Positions 16,956-26,529 of a stretch of 46,446 bases of DNA are shown piece after piece. Origin of the DNA: Mycobacterium scrofulaceum (GTDB taxonomy: Bacteria > Actinomycetota > Actinomycetes > Mycobacteriales > Mycobacteriaceae); NCBI RefSeq assembly GCF_001667885.1, contig NZ_LZJW01000111.1:1-46446 (forward strand), written 5' to 3'. A program made the position numbers and the translations under genes. The notes beneath the pieces are model-generated. The model made no database searches, was not told the origin of the DNA, and saw only the letters and a list, made by a program, of their open reading frames with translations. The number at the start of each line of letters is the position of its first letter. Position 1 is the first letter of the stretch.

Positions 16956-18738
16956 AGCCCTTCGGCCGCTTACCGTCGGCCACCTCGTCGGGATACTCGT
17001 CGTAGTACGGCACGTAACCCTCGTCGCGGCCGGCCAGCACGTAGAGCGGGTCCTTGATGTCCGGCCCGTAGGCCTGGTCGCGCAGTTCCACCTTGCGGCT
17101 CTTGAACGTCGTGGTGTGCTCGAGCGACTCGACCACCCGCACGAACAGCGGCAGCGCGTAGGCGGGCAACTGGTCATAGACCGCGTTCGCCAGCGACTTG
17201 CCGTCGAACTCCGCGCCGTCGCGCAGCTTGACCGCGGCCATCCCGGCGCGACCGCCGGTGCGGGGGATCTCGACACCGAAGACCGTGCACTCCTCGACAT
17301 GCTCGTCGGACGCCAGCGCGGCCTCCACCTGGGTGGTGGCGACGTTCTCGCCCTTCCAGCGGAACGTGTCGCCGAGGCGGTCGACGAACGCGGCGTGCCC
17401 CATGCCCTGCGGGCTCATCACGTCACCGGAGTTGAACCACACGTCGCCCTCGCGGAAGGCGTTGCGCACCAACTTCTTCTCGCTCGACTCCTTGTCGGTG
17501 TAGCCGTCGAACGGCTGCAGCCGGTTGACCGGGCTGAGCAGCAGGCCGGGTTCACCCGGCGGCACCCGGCGCACCCGCCCGTTGTCGTCGCGCAGCGGGG
17601 CGCCGGTGTCGGGGTCGTACTCCACGTAGGCCAGCGGCATCGGGAAGACACCGGTGGTCCGCGGCACGTTGAACACGTTGATGAACGCGGTGTTGCCCTC
17701 GCTGGAGGCGTAGAACTCGCAGACGCGCGCGATGTCGAACCGATTCGTGAACTCGTCCCAGATCTCCGGTCGCAGCCCGTTGCCGGCGATCACCCGCACC
17801 CGGTGCGCGCGGTCGGTCGCCTTGCGCGGCTGGTTGAGCAGGTAGCGACAGATCTCGCCGATGTAGATGAAGGCCGTCGCCTCGGCGGCGATGACCTCGT
17901 CCCAGAACTTCGACGCCGAGAACGACTTGCCCAGCGCCAGCGTGGCCCCGGAGTTGATCACCGACGACAACGCGACCGTCAGCGCGTTGTTGTGGTAGAG
18001 CGGCAGGCAGCTGTAGAGCGTGTCCGAGCTTTTCAGCCGCAGCCCGATGCCGCCGAACGCCGCGAGCGCCTTCAGCCACCGCAGGTGGGTCATCACGCTG
18101 GCCTTGGGGAAGCCCGTGGTTCCCGAGGTGAAGATGTAGAACGCGGTGTCCTTGGCCTGCACGGCCGACGCCGACGGCGGATTGATGGCCGGGGCGCTGA
18201 CGGCGAATCGCTCCAGGTCCTCCACGGTCATTGTCTCGGTGTCGCCGGCGCCCCCACACTCGGCCACCGCGCTGACCAGGTCGGTCTCGGCGACCAACAC
18301 CTTGGCCTTCAGCAGGCCCAGACTGTGCGCCAGCACCTCGCCGCGCTGGTGGTAGTTGAGCATCCCGGCCACGGCGCCGCACTTGACGGCGGCCAGCATC
18401 GCCAGCACGGCGTTCGGCGAGTTGCGCAGCATGATCGCTACGACGTCGCCCCGGCCGACACCGCGCGAGGCCAGCACCGCGGCGTACCTGTTGGCGGCGG
18501 CGTTGGCGTCGCGATAGGTCAGTTGCTGATCGCCGAACCGCAGGAAGATCCGGTCGCCGTAGCGGGCGGCCCGGTCCTGGAACACCGTGCCGATCGACTT
18601 CTTCGACCCCGGCTGGGCCAGCAGCCCGGTCATCGCCCCGCGCACGATCACCGGCATATCGGCCAGCAAGCCCGGCGCCCGAGACGCGATATCGGTCAGT
18701 TTGACCGCCGTGCGCGCTCCCCCGTCGTGATTCGACAC
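16954..18738 (-). CDS. fadD6: Very-long-chain acyl-CoA synthetase FadD6 (FATP type)
   Basis: 594-residue AMP-forming fatty acyl-CoA synthetase of the fatty-acid transport protein subgroup. The AMP-binding P-loop is FYIFTSGTTGFPKASV, followed by YIGEICRYLLNQP, YASSEGN and the C-terminal GDTFRWKGENVATTQVE motif. It activates fatty acids with ATP and CoA at the membrane. The GTG at 18738 (VSNHDGG) is chosen because GAGGGA lies five bases upstream and the M. tuberculosis protein begins alike; the frame is open to 18774. Stands alone on the minus strand between the LOG gene and folP2. Confidence 0.93.
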   Translation of the reverse strand: MSNHDGGARTAVKLTDIASRAPGLLADMPVIVRGAMTGLLAQPGSKKSIGTVFQDRAARYGDRIFLRFGDQQLTYRDANAAANRYAAVLASRGVGRGDVVAIMLRNSPNAVLAMLAAVKCGAVAGMLNYHQRGEVLAHSLGLLKAKVLVAETDLVSAVAECGGAGDTETMTVEDLERFAVSAPAINPPSASAVQAKDTAFYIFTSGTTGFPKASVMTHLRWLKALAAFGGIGLRLKSSDTLYSCLPLYHNNALTVALSSVINSGATLALGKSFSASKFWDEVIAAEATAFIYIGEICRYLLNQPRKATDRAHRVRVIAGNGLRPEIWDEFTNRFDIARVCEFYASSEGNTAFINVFNVPRTTGVFPMPLAYVEYDPDTGAPLRDDNGRVRRVPPGEPGLLLSPVNRLQPFDGYTDKESSEKKLVRNAFREGDVWFNSGDVMSPQGMGHAAFVDRLGDTFRWKGENVATTQVEAALASDEHVEECTVFGVEIPRTGGRAGMAAVKLRDGAEFDGKSLANAVYDQLPAYALPLFVRVVESLEHTTTFKSRKVELRDQAYGPDIKDPLYVLAGRDEGYVPYYDEYPDEVADGKRPKG

Positions 18739-18807
18739 GTCATCCCTCGATTCTGCGTAAACAACCCGGCGCACAGCCTAGTAGGGGTGGCTCGGGTGCC
18801 CGCGCCC

Positions 18808-19371
18808 TCAATCGGGCGCGCACGCCTCGATGGCGGCGCTCACCTTGTCGACCAGCAACAACCGGTCCATCGCCGGCTGCGAGACGTAGCCGCTGTCGAG
18901 CAACCCGCACAACCACAGCCACAGGCCCTCGTAATGGCCCATCGGGTCGAGCAGGACGATGGGTTTGGCGTGCAGACCGAGGTAGCCCGTGGTCCACGAG
19001 TCGAGCAGCTCGTCGAGGGTTCCGACGCCGCCGGGGAGCACGATGAACGCGTCGGCGCGCTCCTCCATGACCTGTTTGCGCTCATGCATGGTCTCGGTGA
19101 CGATCAGCTCGTCGGCGTCGGTGTCGGCGATCTCGCGGCGCATCAGGATCTGCGGGATGACGCCGACGGTTCGGCCCCCGCGGGCGCGCGCCGCGGATGC
19201 GACCGCGCCCATCGCCGAAACCCGGCCACCGCCCCACACCAGCGTCCAGCCGCGCTCGGCGATGGCCTCGCCGAGTTCGGCAGCGACCGCAAGCAATTCG
19301 GGATGTTCGGGGCCGGACGCGCAGTACACACACACCGCCCGCGCGCCTGCTGGCTCGCGTTCCGGGGGCAT
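18808..19371 (-). CDS. LOG family protein (cytokinin riboside 5'-monophosphate phosphoribohydrolase, Rv1205-like)
   Basis: 187-residue Rossmann-fold protein of the LOG/TIGR00730 family, same length as Rv1205. The two hallmarks are present: GGGRVSAMG (47-55) and PGGVGTLDE (113-121), with catalytic Arg and Glu. LOG enzymes split cytokinin nucleotides or AMP-like substrates into base and ribose-5-phosphate. In M. tuberculosis Rv1205 is a proteasome substrate whose build-up makes cytokinin-derived aldehydes and sensitises cells to nitric oxide. ATG 19371; the frame is open further up but without family similarity. Divergent from the STAND ATPase gene by 60 bp. Confidence 0.93.
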   Translation of the reverse strand: MPPEREPAGARAVCVYCASGPEHPELLAVAAELGEAIAERGWTLVWGGGRVSAMGAVASAARARGGRTVGVIPQILMRREIADTDADELIVTETMHERKQVMEERADAFIVLPGGVGTLDELLDSWTTGYLGLHAKPIVLLDPMGHYEGLWLWLCGLLDSGYVSQPAMDRLLLVDKVSAAIEACAPD

Positions 19372-19431
19372 ACAACGAAAGGTAGACCAAGCTTGCTGCG
19401 GGCCGCATACCGCGCGCAATAAAATCCGGCG

Positions 19432-21546
19432 ATGCCGATTCGATGGAACGTCCCCCAGCACGCGTCGGCCCTGGAGCGGCTGGCCGCGGCGCTCGCGACC
19501 GGGAGGGGGGCGGTCGTCCTCGGACCGGACGGCTGCGGCAAGTCCACCTTGGCCCGGATGGCCGCCGAGGACTTCGGCCGCGAGAACCCCGGCACCCGCA
19601 TCCGCTGGGTGACCGGCACACCGACCGAGCGCGCGGTGCCCTTCGGCGCCTTCGGCCACCTGGTCGAGATCGCCGACATCGGCAAGCCGGCCGCGCTGTT
19701 GCGCGCCGCCCGGGCGTCACTGGACGGTGAGGACCTGCTGCTGGTCGTCGACGACGCCCATGACCTGGACCTCCTGTCGGCAACCCTGGTGTACCAGCTC
19801 GCGTTGGCGGGCGCGGGCAGGATGATCGTCACGGGCCGCGCCGATTCGTCTCCCGACGCCATCGCGGCGCTGTGGACCGACGGGCTGCTCCCCCGAATCG
19901 ACATCGAGCCGACCGGCGGGATGACCACGGCGGCCGAGGTCGACGCGTTCCTCGCCGAAATCCCCGCCGCGGCCCGAGCGGTGCTGGACTATCTTGCCGT
20001 CGCGGAGCCGCTGTCGCTCGAGGACCTGAGCGCCCTCACCGGCGAGGACGCGGTCCGCCAGGCCGTCGACTGCGGGGCGGTGGAGACGCGGGCCCGCGGC
20101 GGGGAGTCCGACGAGCCGGTGGTGTTCACGGCCCACCCGTTGTTCGCCGACCGGGCGCGCGCGGCGCTCGGTGCCGACGGTGCGCGGCACCGGCGCACCG
20201 AGTTGGTGCGGCTACTGTCGCAGCATCCGCCGGACCACCTCAGCGACCGGCTGCGCTTGGCGTCGCTGGCCCTGGACAGCGACGCCCCGCAGCCGACGGC
20301 CGACATGGTGGCCGCCGCGCAGCAGGCGCTGCGGCTGGGCGACCTGGCCCTGGGCGAACGGCTGGCCTCCTCGGCGCTGCAGCGCTCCGGCGGGCTGGCG
20401 GCGCGGCTGGCGCTGGCGCACGCCCTGGGGTGGCAGGGCCGCGGGCGTGAGGCGGACGCGGTGCTGGCCGGCCTGGATCCCGCCGCGTTGACCGAAGCCG
20501 CCCTGATGGACTGGGCGCTGCTGCGCGCGGCCAACCAGTTCTGGATGCTCAGCGAGCCCGAGCGGGCCACCGCGTTCCTGCGCACCGTCCGCAACCGCGT
20601 CGCGGACGCGGGCGCGCGGACCACCCTCGACGCGCTGAGCGCCACGTTCGCGATGAACGCGGGCAACGTCGGGCACGCCGTGAAGGTCGCCGGCGAGGTG
20701 CTGGCCGCGCCGGAAGCCGACGACCAGGCGGTGGCCTGGGCGGCCAGCGCGGCGGCGCTGTGCGCGGCGCGGCAGGGGCGTTTCGACGACGTCGAGCCGC
20801 TGGCCCAGCGCGCGCTGGGCGCCGAGCATCCGGGGTTGCTGCGCTTCACCATCGGGTTGGGCCAGACCACCGCGTTGTTGATGGCGGGCCGGCTGGAGGC
20901 GGCGCGCGAGCTCGCCCAGCAGTTCACCGATTTCGCCGAGTTGCAGCAGCCGGGCCGCGCGATCGGTGAGGTGCTGCTGGCCCATGTGCTGCTGGCCGAC
21001 GGTGAATTCGCCCGAGCCGCTGCGCTATTGGCTCCGGCGGCCGCGACGCTGGAACGCACCGGTTATTCATGGGGGCCGCTGTCGTTGACGTTGCTGGCGA
21101 CGGCCCTGGCCCAGCAGGGTGACATCGCGGCCGCGGGAAAGGCGTTGGGACGGGCCGAATCTCGACACGGAACCAAGTCGGCGCTGTTCGCGCCGGAGCT
21201 CGGTGTCGCGCGGGCGTGGCGGCTGGCCTCGATGCGCGACGGGCACGGCGCGGTGGCCGCCGCCCGCGACGCCGCCCGGATGGCCGAGCGCGGCGGCCAA
21301 CGGGCGGTGGCGGTGCGCGTGTGGCACGAGGCGGTGCGGCTCGGCGATGTCCGTGCCGCCGATCCGCTGGGCCGCCTTTGCGACGAGATCGACTGCGCCG
21401 CAGGCAAGTTGGCGCTTGCCCACGCGCAGGCGCTGGCGGCCGGTGACGGTCCGGCGTTGCTGGCGGTGTCGGAAGAGCTGGCCGCGGTCGGGATGCGCGC
21501 GGCGGCCGCGGACGCGGCCGCGCAGGCCCGGCGGTGCGGGAGCTGA
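19432..21546 (+). CDS. STAND/LAL-like ATPase with helical repeats, no visible DNA-binding domain (Rv1204c-like)
   Basis: 704 residues. N-terminal NTPase domain with Walker A GPDGCGKST (31-39) and Walker B LLLVVDDAHDLD, as in the AAA_16/LAL (MalT-like) regulators. From about residue 240 to the end it is alanine-rich and helical, resembling TPR repeats. LAL regulators normally end with a LuxR/GerE helix-turn-helix; here the protein ends AAAQARRCGS and the next 47 bases lead into the dapE stop. The M. tuberculosis counterpart, as I recall it, is annotated shorter and without the ATPase part. ATG 19432. The function is unknown; it may sense a ligand and act through another protein. Confidence 0.82.
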   Translation: MPIRWNVPQHASALERLAAALATGRGAVVLGPDGCGKSTLARMAAEDFGRENPGTRIRWVTGTPTERAVPFGAFGHLVEIADIGKPAALLRAARASLDGEDLLLVVDDAHDLDLLSATLVYQLALAGAGRMIVTGRADSSPDAIAALWTDGLLPRIDIEPTGGMTTAAEVDAFLAEIPAAARAVLDYLAVAEPLSLEDLSALTGEDAVRQAVDCGAVETRARGGESDEPVVFTAHPLFADRARAALGADGARHRRTELVRLLSQHPPDHLSDRLRLASLALDSDAPQPTADMVAAAQQALRLGDLALGERLASSALQRSGGLAARLALAHALGWQGRGREADAVLAGLDPAALTEAALMDWALLRAANQFWMLSEPERATAFLRTVRNRVADAGARTTLDALSATFAMNAGNVGHAVKVAGEVLAAPEADDQAVAWAASAAALCAARQGRFDDVEPLAQRALGAEHPGLLRFTIGLGQTTALLMAGRLEAARELAQQFTDFAELQQPGRAIGEVLLAHVLLADGEFARAAALLAPAAATLERTGYSWGPLSLTLLATALAQQGDIAAAGKALGRAESRHGTKSALFAPELGVARAWRLASMRDGHGAVAAARDAARMAERGGQRAVAVRVWHEAVRLGDVRAADPLGRLCDEIDCAAGKLALAHAQALAAGDGPALLAVSEELAAVGMRAAAADAAAQARRCGS

Positions 21547-21559
21547 CTGGCCCGCACGC

Positions 21560-21574
21560 CGAGCGTCACGCTCG
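21560..21574. terminator. Short hairpin between convergent STAND ATPase and dapE genes
   Basis: CGAGCG-TCA-CGCTCG forms a perfect six-base stem with a three-base loop, followed by the GCCGGCCGGC palindrome. It lies in the 47-bp gap between the two convergent stops and could end transcription from both sides. No U-tract is seen. Confidence 0.5.
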
Positions 21575-21593
21575 ATAGCCGGCCGGCGATGGA

Positions 21594-22658
21594 CTAGCCG
21601 CCGAGGTAGCCGCGCAGCATGTCCACCGCGGCGGTGATGTTGGCGACCGGAACGCTCTCGTCGCGCTTGTGCGCCAGGTTGGGATCGCCCGGGCCGAAGT
21701 TGACGGCCGGGATGCCCAGCGCGGCGAAACGGGCGACATCGGTCCACCCATACTTCGCCCGGACCTGTCCCCCGGCGGCCTCGACCAGCGCCTTGGCCGC
21801 CGGCTGGGCCAATCCGGGCAGCGCGCCCGCGGCGGCGTCGGTCTGCTCGATGTGCACGTCGAGGCCGTCGAACACCTCGTGCACGTGCTGCAGCGCCGCG
21901 GCCACCGACCGGTCGGGGGCGAAGCGGAAGTTCACCGTGACCGCGGCCGCGTCGGGAATGACGTTGCCCGCCACGCCGCCGTCGATGCGCACTGCGGACA
22001 GTCCCTCGCGGTATTCGCAGCCGTCGATATCCACGGTGCGCGCGGAGTAGCCGGCCAGCCGATCCAGGACCGCGCCCAGCTTGTGAATGGCGTTGTCGCC
22101 CAGCCACGCCCGCGCCGAGTGGGCGCGCGTCCCGGTGCTGCTGACCACGACGCGCAGCGTGCCCTGGCAGCCGGCCTCGATGTAGCCGCCGGTGGGCTCG
22201 CCGAGAATGGCCACGTCGGCGGACAGCCAGTCCGGGAGCTCACGCTCGATGCGGCCCAAACCGTTTGCCGCCGCGTCGATTTCCTCGCAGTCGTAGAACA
22301 CCAGCGTCAGGTCGTGGACCGGTTCGGCCACGGTCGCGGCCAGATGCAGGAAGACCGCGTCCCCGGATTTCATGTCGGCGGCGCCGCAGCCGTACAGGTC
22401 GCCGTTTGCGCGGCGGCTGGGCAGGTTGCCCGCAACCGGCACGGTGTCCAGGTGCCCGGCCAGCAAGACCCGCGACGGCAGCTGCCGCCGGGTGCGCGCC
22501 AGCACGGCGTTGCCGTGGCGGACGATCTCGAAGCCGGACGTCTGCTCGCGCAGCGCGGCCTCCACCTCGTCGGCCAGGCGCGCCTCGTCCCGTGATTCGC
22601 TGGGGATGTCGACCAAAGCCGCGGTCAACTCGATCGGATCCCCGCGCAAGTCCAGCAC
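21594..22658 (-). CDS. dapE: Succinyl-diaminopimelate desuccinylase
   Basis: 354-residue M20 metallopeptidase-fold enzyme that removes succinate from N-succinyl-LL-diaminopimelate in lysine and peptidoglycan precursor synthesis. Metal-site motifs are present: AGHLDTVPV with the first His and Asp, GAADMKSG, the catalytic-base pair in FYDCEEID, and GEPTGG. The GTG at 22658 (VLDLRGDP) gives exactly the M. tuberculosis length; the frame remains open far upstream across dapD but that is a shadow. Divergent from dapD, which makes its pathway precursor two steps earlier, with only 45 bp between starts. Confidence 0.96.
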   Translation of the reverse strand: MLDLRGDPIELTAALVDIPSESRDEARLADEVEAALREQTSGFEIVRHGNAVLARTRRQLPSRVLLAGHLDTVPVAGNLPSRRANGDLYGCGAADMKSGDAVFLHLAATVAEPVHDLTLVFYDCEEIDAAANGLGRIERELPDWLSADVAILGEPTGGYIEAGCQGTLRVVVSSTGTRAHSARAWLGDNAIHKLGAVLDRLAGYSARTVDIDGCEYREGLSAVRIDGGVAGNVIPDAAAVTVNFRFAPDRSVAAALQHVHEVFDGLDVHIEQTDAAAGALPGLAQPAAKALVEAAGGQVRAKYGWTDVARFAALGIPAVNFGPGDPNLAHKRDESVPVANITAAVDMLRGYLGG

Positions 22659-22703
22659 GGGTCCAAGGTTATCCGCTGCCGAGCGGCAAGTAACCTGGCC
22701 GCC

Positions 22704-23648
22704 GTGACTGGAGCTGTAGGCATCGGCCTGGCGACGCTGGCCGCCGACGGATCGATCCTCGACACGTGGTTTCCCGCACCGGAACTGACCGAATCGGGCA
22801 CCGGCGGCACCTCGCGCCTCGCGTTGTCGGACATTCCGCAGGAGCTGGCGGCGCTGGTCGGCCGCGACGACGACCGCGGCACCGAGAGCATCGCGGTGCG
22901 GACGGTAATCGGCTCGCTCGACGACGTGGCCGCCGACGCGTACGACGCCTACCTGCGGCTGCATCTGTTGTCGCACCGGCTGGTGGCGCCGCATGGGCTG
23001 AACGCCGGCGGCCTGTTCGGGGTATTGACCAATGTCGTGTGGACTAACCGCGGGCCGTGCGCGGTCGACGGGTTCGAGGCCGTGCGGGCGCGGCTGCGCC
23101 GGCAGGGCCCGGTGACGGTCTACGGCGTCGACAAGTTCCCGCGGATGGTCGACTACGTGCTGCCCACCGGGGTGCGCATCGCCGACGCCGACCGGGTGCG
23201 GCTGGGCGCCCACCTGGCGCCCGGTACGACGGTGATGCACGAGGGCTTCGTCAACTACAACGCCGGCACCCTGGGCGCGTCGATGGTCGAGGGCCGCATC
23301 TCGGCCGGCGTGGTGGTGGGCGACGGGTCCGATATCGGCGGCGGGGCGTCCATCATGGGCACGCTGTCCGGCGGTGGCACGGAAGTCATTTCGATCGGCA
23401 AGCGGTGCCTGCTCGGCGCCAACGCGGGGCTGGGCATCTCGCTGGGCGACGACTGCGTCGTCGAAGCCGGCCTGTACGTGACCGCGGGCACCAAGGTCGC
23501 CACGCCCGACGGCCAGCTGCTGAAGGCCTTGGAGCTTTCCGGGGGCAACAACCTGCTGTTTCGGCGCAACTCGGTCAGCGGGGCCGTCGAGGTGGTGCCC
23601 CGCGGCGGTCAGGGCATCGCCCTGAACGCGGACCTGCACGCCAACTGA
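22704..23648 (+). CDS. dapD: 2,3,4,5-tetrahydropyridine-2,6-dicarboxylate N-succinyltransferase
   Basis: 314-residue acyltransferase that moves succinyl from succinyl-CoA to tetrahydrodipicolinate. The C-terminal half is a left-handed beta-helix of hexapeptide repeats (for instance [20 protein letters not shown] in outline, [20 protein letters not shown]). GTG 22704 starts [12 protein letters not shown] as in mycobacterial orthologues (about 317 residues). Paired divergently with dapE, and its stop lies six bases from the convergent MFS gene stop. Confidence 0.95.
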   Translation: MTGAVGIGLATLAADGSILDTWFPAPELTESGTGGTSRLALSDIPQELAALVGRDDDRGTESIAVRTVIGSLDDVAADAYDAYLRLHLLSHRLVAPHGLNAGGLFGVLTNVVWTNRGPCAVDGFEAVRARLRRQGPVTVYGVDKFPRMVDYVLPTGVRIADADRVRLGAHLAPGTTVMHEGFVNYNAGTLGASMVEGRISAGVVVGDGSDIGGGASIMGTLSGGGTEVISIGKRCLLGANAGLGISLGDDCVVEAGLYVTAGTKVATPDGQLLKALELSGGNNLLFRRNSVSGAVEVVPRGGQGIALNADLHAN

Positions 23649-23654
23649 GCGCGG

Positions 23655-24983
23655 TTATGCGTCCGCGGCGACCTTCTCCGCCGCGGGGGCGGCGCCCAGC
23701 GCGGTTCCCTTGGTCTCGGGCAGCAGGTAGACCGACACGAAACTGGCCACCACCAGGGTGGCCATCATGAGCCCGATCGCCCAGCTGCCGTAGGTCGCGA
23801 GCAGCGTGCCGGCCATCAACGGCGGCACGGCCGCGCCGAGGATGCCGGCCAGGTTCATCGCCACGGCCGCGCCGCTGTAGCGGTAGCGGGTGGCGAACAG
23901 TTCGGGCACGAAGGCCGCGGTGGGGCCGTTGGCCACCGCGGCGGCGCCGAACATGCCGACGATGGCGACCGCGTACAACACCGGCTCGCGGGTGTCCAAC
24001 AGCGGGATGACCGCGAACGCCCACGGCAGGCAGGCCACCAGCCCGCACAACATCACCCGGCGCCGCCCGACCCGATCGGAGATCCACGCCGAGAACGCCA
24101 CGAACACCATGCTGGTGAGCCCGCCCAGCGCGCCGACGGACCAGATGAAGCTGCGCGAGTAGCCGAGATGGTTGTGGGCGTACATGACAAGGAACGTGTT
24201 GCCCAGGTAGACGAAGCCCATACCGCCCAGAAAGCTGCCGGCGACCAGGACGATCTCGCGCCGCTGGAGCCGTAACAGCTCCGCGAGCGGCGCCTTGGGC
24301 ACCAGGTCGCGGGCCTTTTCCTCCACGAAGAGCGGAGTCTCTTCGATGTTCAGCCGCACGTATAACGCGATGCCGATCAGGCCGCTGCTGATCAGGAACG
24401 GGACCCGCCATCCCCACGCCATGAAAGCCGAGCTGTTCTCGCCCATGGTGAGGTTCACGGCGAGAAACGTCAGGCTGGCCAAAATCCCGGCGGTGCCGCC
24501 ACCGAGCAGGGTGAACATGCCGTACCAGCCGCGCTTGCCGGTCGGGGCGTACTCGGCGCTCAGCAGGACCGACCCCGCCCATTCACCGCCGACCGCGAAC
24601 CCCTGCAACAGCCGCAGCACGATCAGGATCAGCGGCGCCGCGATGCCGATCGACGCCGTGCTCGGGACCATGCCCACGCTCACCGTCGACGCGCCCATGA
24701 TCAGCAGCGTGGCGACGAGCGTCTTCTTGCGCCCGAGTCGGTCCCCGAAGTAACCGAAAACGGCCGCCCCGAGCGGGCGGGACAGGAACGCCGTCGCGAA
24801 CGTCGCCATGGCCGCGATGGTGGCCAGCGTCGGGCCGAGGGCCGGGAAGAACACCGTCGGAAACACCAGCGCCGCCGCGGTCCCGTAGATCAGGAAGTCG
24901 TAGAACTCGATGGCCGAGCCGACGAGGCAGGCGGCGGCGATCCGCCGCATGGGGGTCGGGGCGGCGGCGCCAAGCTCACCCAC
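23655..24983 (-). CDS. MFS metabolite:H+ symporter (Rv1200-like)
   Basis: 442-residue major facilitator of the metabolite:H+ symporter (MHS) type, with 12 hydrophobic helices. The signature loop GYFGDRLGRKKTL after helix 2 and the LLQGFAVGGEWAGS segment of helix 5 identify the MHS branch (relatives of ShiA, KgtP, ProP). The start is uncertain: GTG 24983 (VGELGAAAP) is chosen, ATG 24950 (MRRIAAACL) would match the annotated Rv1200 start, and the frame is open to 25067. Neither has a strong ribosome site. The substrate, probably an organic acid, cannot be read from sequence. Confidence 0.88.
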   Translation of the reverse strand: MGELGAAAPTPMRRIAAACLVGSAIEFYDFLIYGTAAALVFPTVFFPALGPTLATIAAMATFATAFLSRPLGAAVFGYFGDRLGRKKTLVATLLIMGASTVSVGMVPSTASIGIAAPLILIVLRLLQGFAVGGEWAGSVLLSAEYAPTGKRGWYGMFTLLGGGTAGILASLTFLAVNLTMGENSSAFMAWGWRVPFLISSGLIGIALYVRLNIEETPLFVEEKARDLVPKAPLAELLRLQRREIVLVAGSFLGGMGFVYLGNTFLVMYAHNHLGYSRSFIWSVGALGGLTSMVFVAFSAWISDRVGRRRVMLCGLVACLPWAFAVIPLLDTREPVLYAVAIVGMFGAAAVANGPTAAFVPELFATRYRYSGAAVAMNLAGILGAAVPPLMAGTLLATYGSWAIGLMMATLVVASFVSVYLLPETKGTALGAAPAAEKVAADA

Positions 24984-25078
24984 GGCCGCTCGCTGTCCGG
25001 TTGCGTCGATACACGGATACGACGGTAGGTGAAGCCTGCCGGTCGCGCCCGGCGCCGAAGCTGGCAACTTCCTGCGTG

Positions 25079-26500
25079 TCAGCCGTCGGCCAGCAGCTGC
25101 TTCTTCAGCACCTTGCCCATCGCGTTGCGGGGCAGCGTGTCGACCAGGCGCACCTCGCGGGGCCGCTTGTGCACCGAAAGCTCTTGCGCCACGTAGTTGA
25201 TCAGTTCGTCGGAGTTGAGGTCGGGCGCGCCGACGATGAACGCGACGATCCGCTGGCCCAGGTCCTGGTCCGGCATGCCGACGACCGCGGCCTCGCGCAC
25301 GCCGGGGTGGCCGAGCAGCGCCGTCTCGATCTCGCCGGCGCCGATGCGGTAGCCGCCGGACTTGATCAGGTCGACGGACTCGCGGCCCACGATGCGGTGC
25401 ATGCCGCCGCCGTCGATGACGGCCACATCGCCGGTGCGATACCAGCCGTCGGCGTCGAAAGCCTCGGCGGTGGCCTCCGGCCGGTTCAGGTAGCCGTCGA
25501 ACATCGTCGGGCCCCGAACCTCAAGCCGCCCAACGGTTTCGCCGTCGTGCGGCACCGGGTTGCCATTGTCGTCGAGCAGCCTGGTCTGTACGCCGGTGAG
25601 CGGCAGGCCCACCCAGCCGGCGCGTCGCTCGCCGTCGGCGCGGGTGGACAGCGTGATCAGCGATTCGGAGGCGCCGTAGCGTTCGACCGGCTCGTGCCCG
25701 GTCAGCTCGGCCAGCCGGTCGAAGACCGGCACCGGCAGCGGCGCGCTCCCCGAGACGAGCAGCCGCGCCGGGCGCAGCGCCCGGGCGGCGGCCTCGTCGG
25801 CCACCACCCGCGACCACACCGTCGGCACCGCGAAAAACAGCGTGCCGCCCGCCTCCGAACAGGCCTGCGCGTACCCGGCCGGTGTCGGTTTCCCGGTGTG
25901 CACGAAGCGGTTTCCCACCCGCAGCGAGCCGAGCAACCCCAGCACCAGCCCGTGCACGTGAAACAGCGGCAGGCCGTGCACCAGCACGTCGTCGGGCGTC
26001 CACTGCCACGCCTCCGCCAGGGCGTCGAGATCGGCGGCGATCGCGCGACGGCTCAGCACCACCCCCTTGGGCAGCCCGGTGGTGCCGGAGGTGTAGATGA
26101 TCATCGCGGTGGCGTCGGGCGACGGCTCGGGATAGCGGTGCCAGGACCGGGCGTGCAGCCGCACCGGGATGTGCGGCAGGCCCTCCGGCTCGTCCGGGAC
26201 GGGGCCGAGCCAGGCCCGCACCCCCGAATCGGTGATCATGTGGCGACGCTCGGCCGCGCCGACGTCGGCGGGCACCGGGACGAAGGGCACACCGGCGATC
26301 AGGCAGCCGGTGACCGCCAGCACGGTCGAGGCGGTCGGCGTGGCCAGGATCGCGACCCGCTCCGCGCCGGCGACCCGCTCGGCCACCGACGTCGCGGCGC
26401 CGACCAGGTCGCTGCGGCTCAGCACGGCGCCGTCGATGCGCACCGCGTCGGGGATGTCGGTGGCGGTGACCGCCGCGGGATTCAGGGACGCCAGCAGCAC
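25079..26500 (-). CDS. fadD36: Fatty-acid-CoA synthetase FadD36 (malonyl/short-acyl-CoA ligase-like)
   Basis: 473-residue ANL-superfamily enzyme, identical in length to Rv1193. The P-loop is MIIYTSGTTGLPKG, then the ERYGASE motif, GWYRTGDVAV and the C-terminal lysine region PRNAMGKVLKKQL. The compact size and the motif set resemble malonyl-CoA synthetases (MatB) and short-chain ligases more than long-chain FadDs (inference). GTG start at 26500. The alpha/beta hydrolase gene ends 29 bases upstream, so the two are probably co-transcribed. Confidence 0.92.
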   Translation of the reverse strand: MLLASLNPAAVTATDIPDAVRIDGAVLSRSDLVGAATSVAERVAGAERVAILATPTASTVLAVTGCLIAGVPFVPVPADVGAAERRHMITDSGVRAWLGPVPDEPEGLPHIPVRLHARSWHRYPEPSPDATAMIIYTSGTTGLPKGVVLSRRAIAADLDALAEAWQWTPDDVLVHGLPLFHVHGLVLGLLGSLRVGNRFVHTGKPTPAGYAQACSEAGGTLFFAVPTVWSRVVADEAAARALRPARLLVSGSAPLPVPVFDRLAELTGHEPVERYGASESLITLSTRADGERRAGWVGLPLTGVQTRLLDDNGNPVPHDGETVGRLEVRGPTMFDGYLNRPEATAEAFDADGWYRTGDVAVIDGGGMHRIVGRESVDLIKSGGYRIGAGEIETALLGHPGVREAAVVGMPDQDLGQRIVAFIVGAPDLNSDELINYVAQELSVHKRPREVRLVDTLPRNAMGKVLKKQLLADG

Positions 26501-26529
26501 GTCAGCAGGCTACCCGGCCGCCGGGACGG

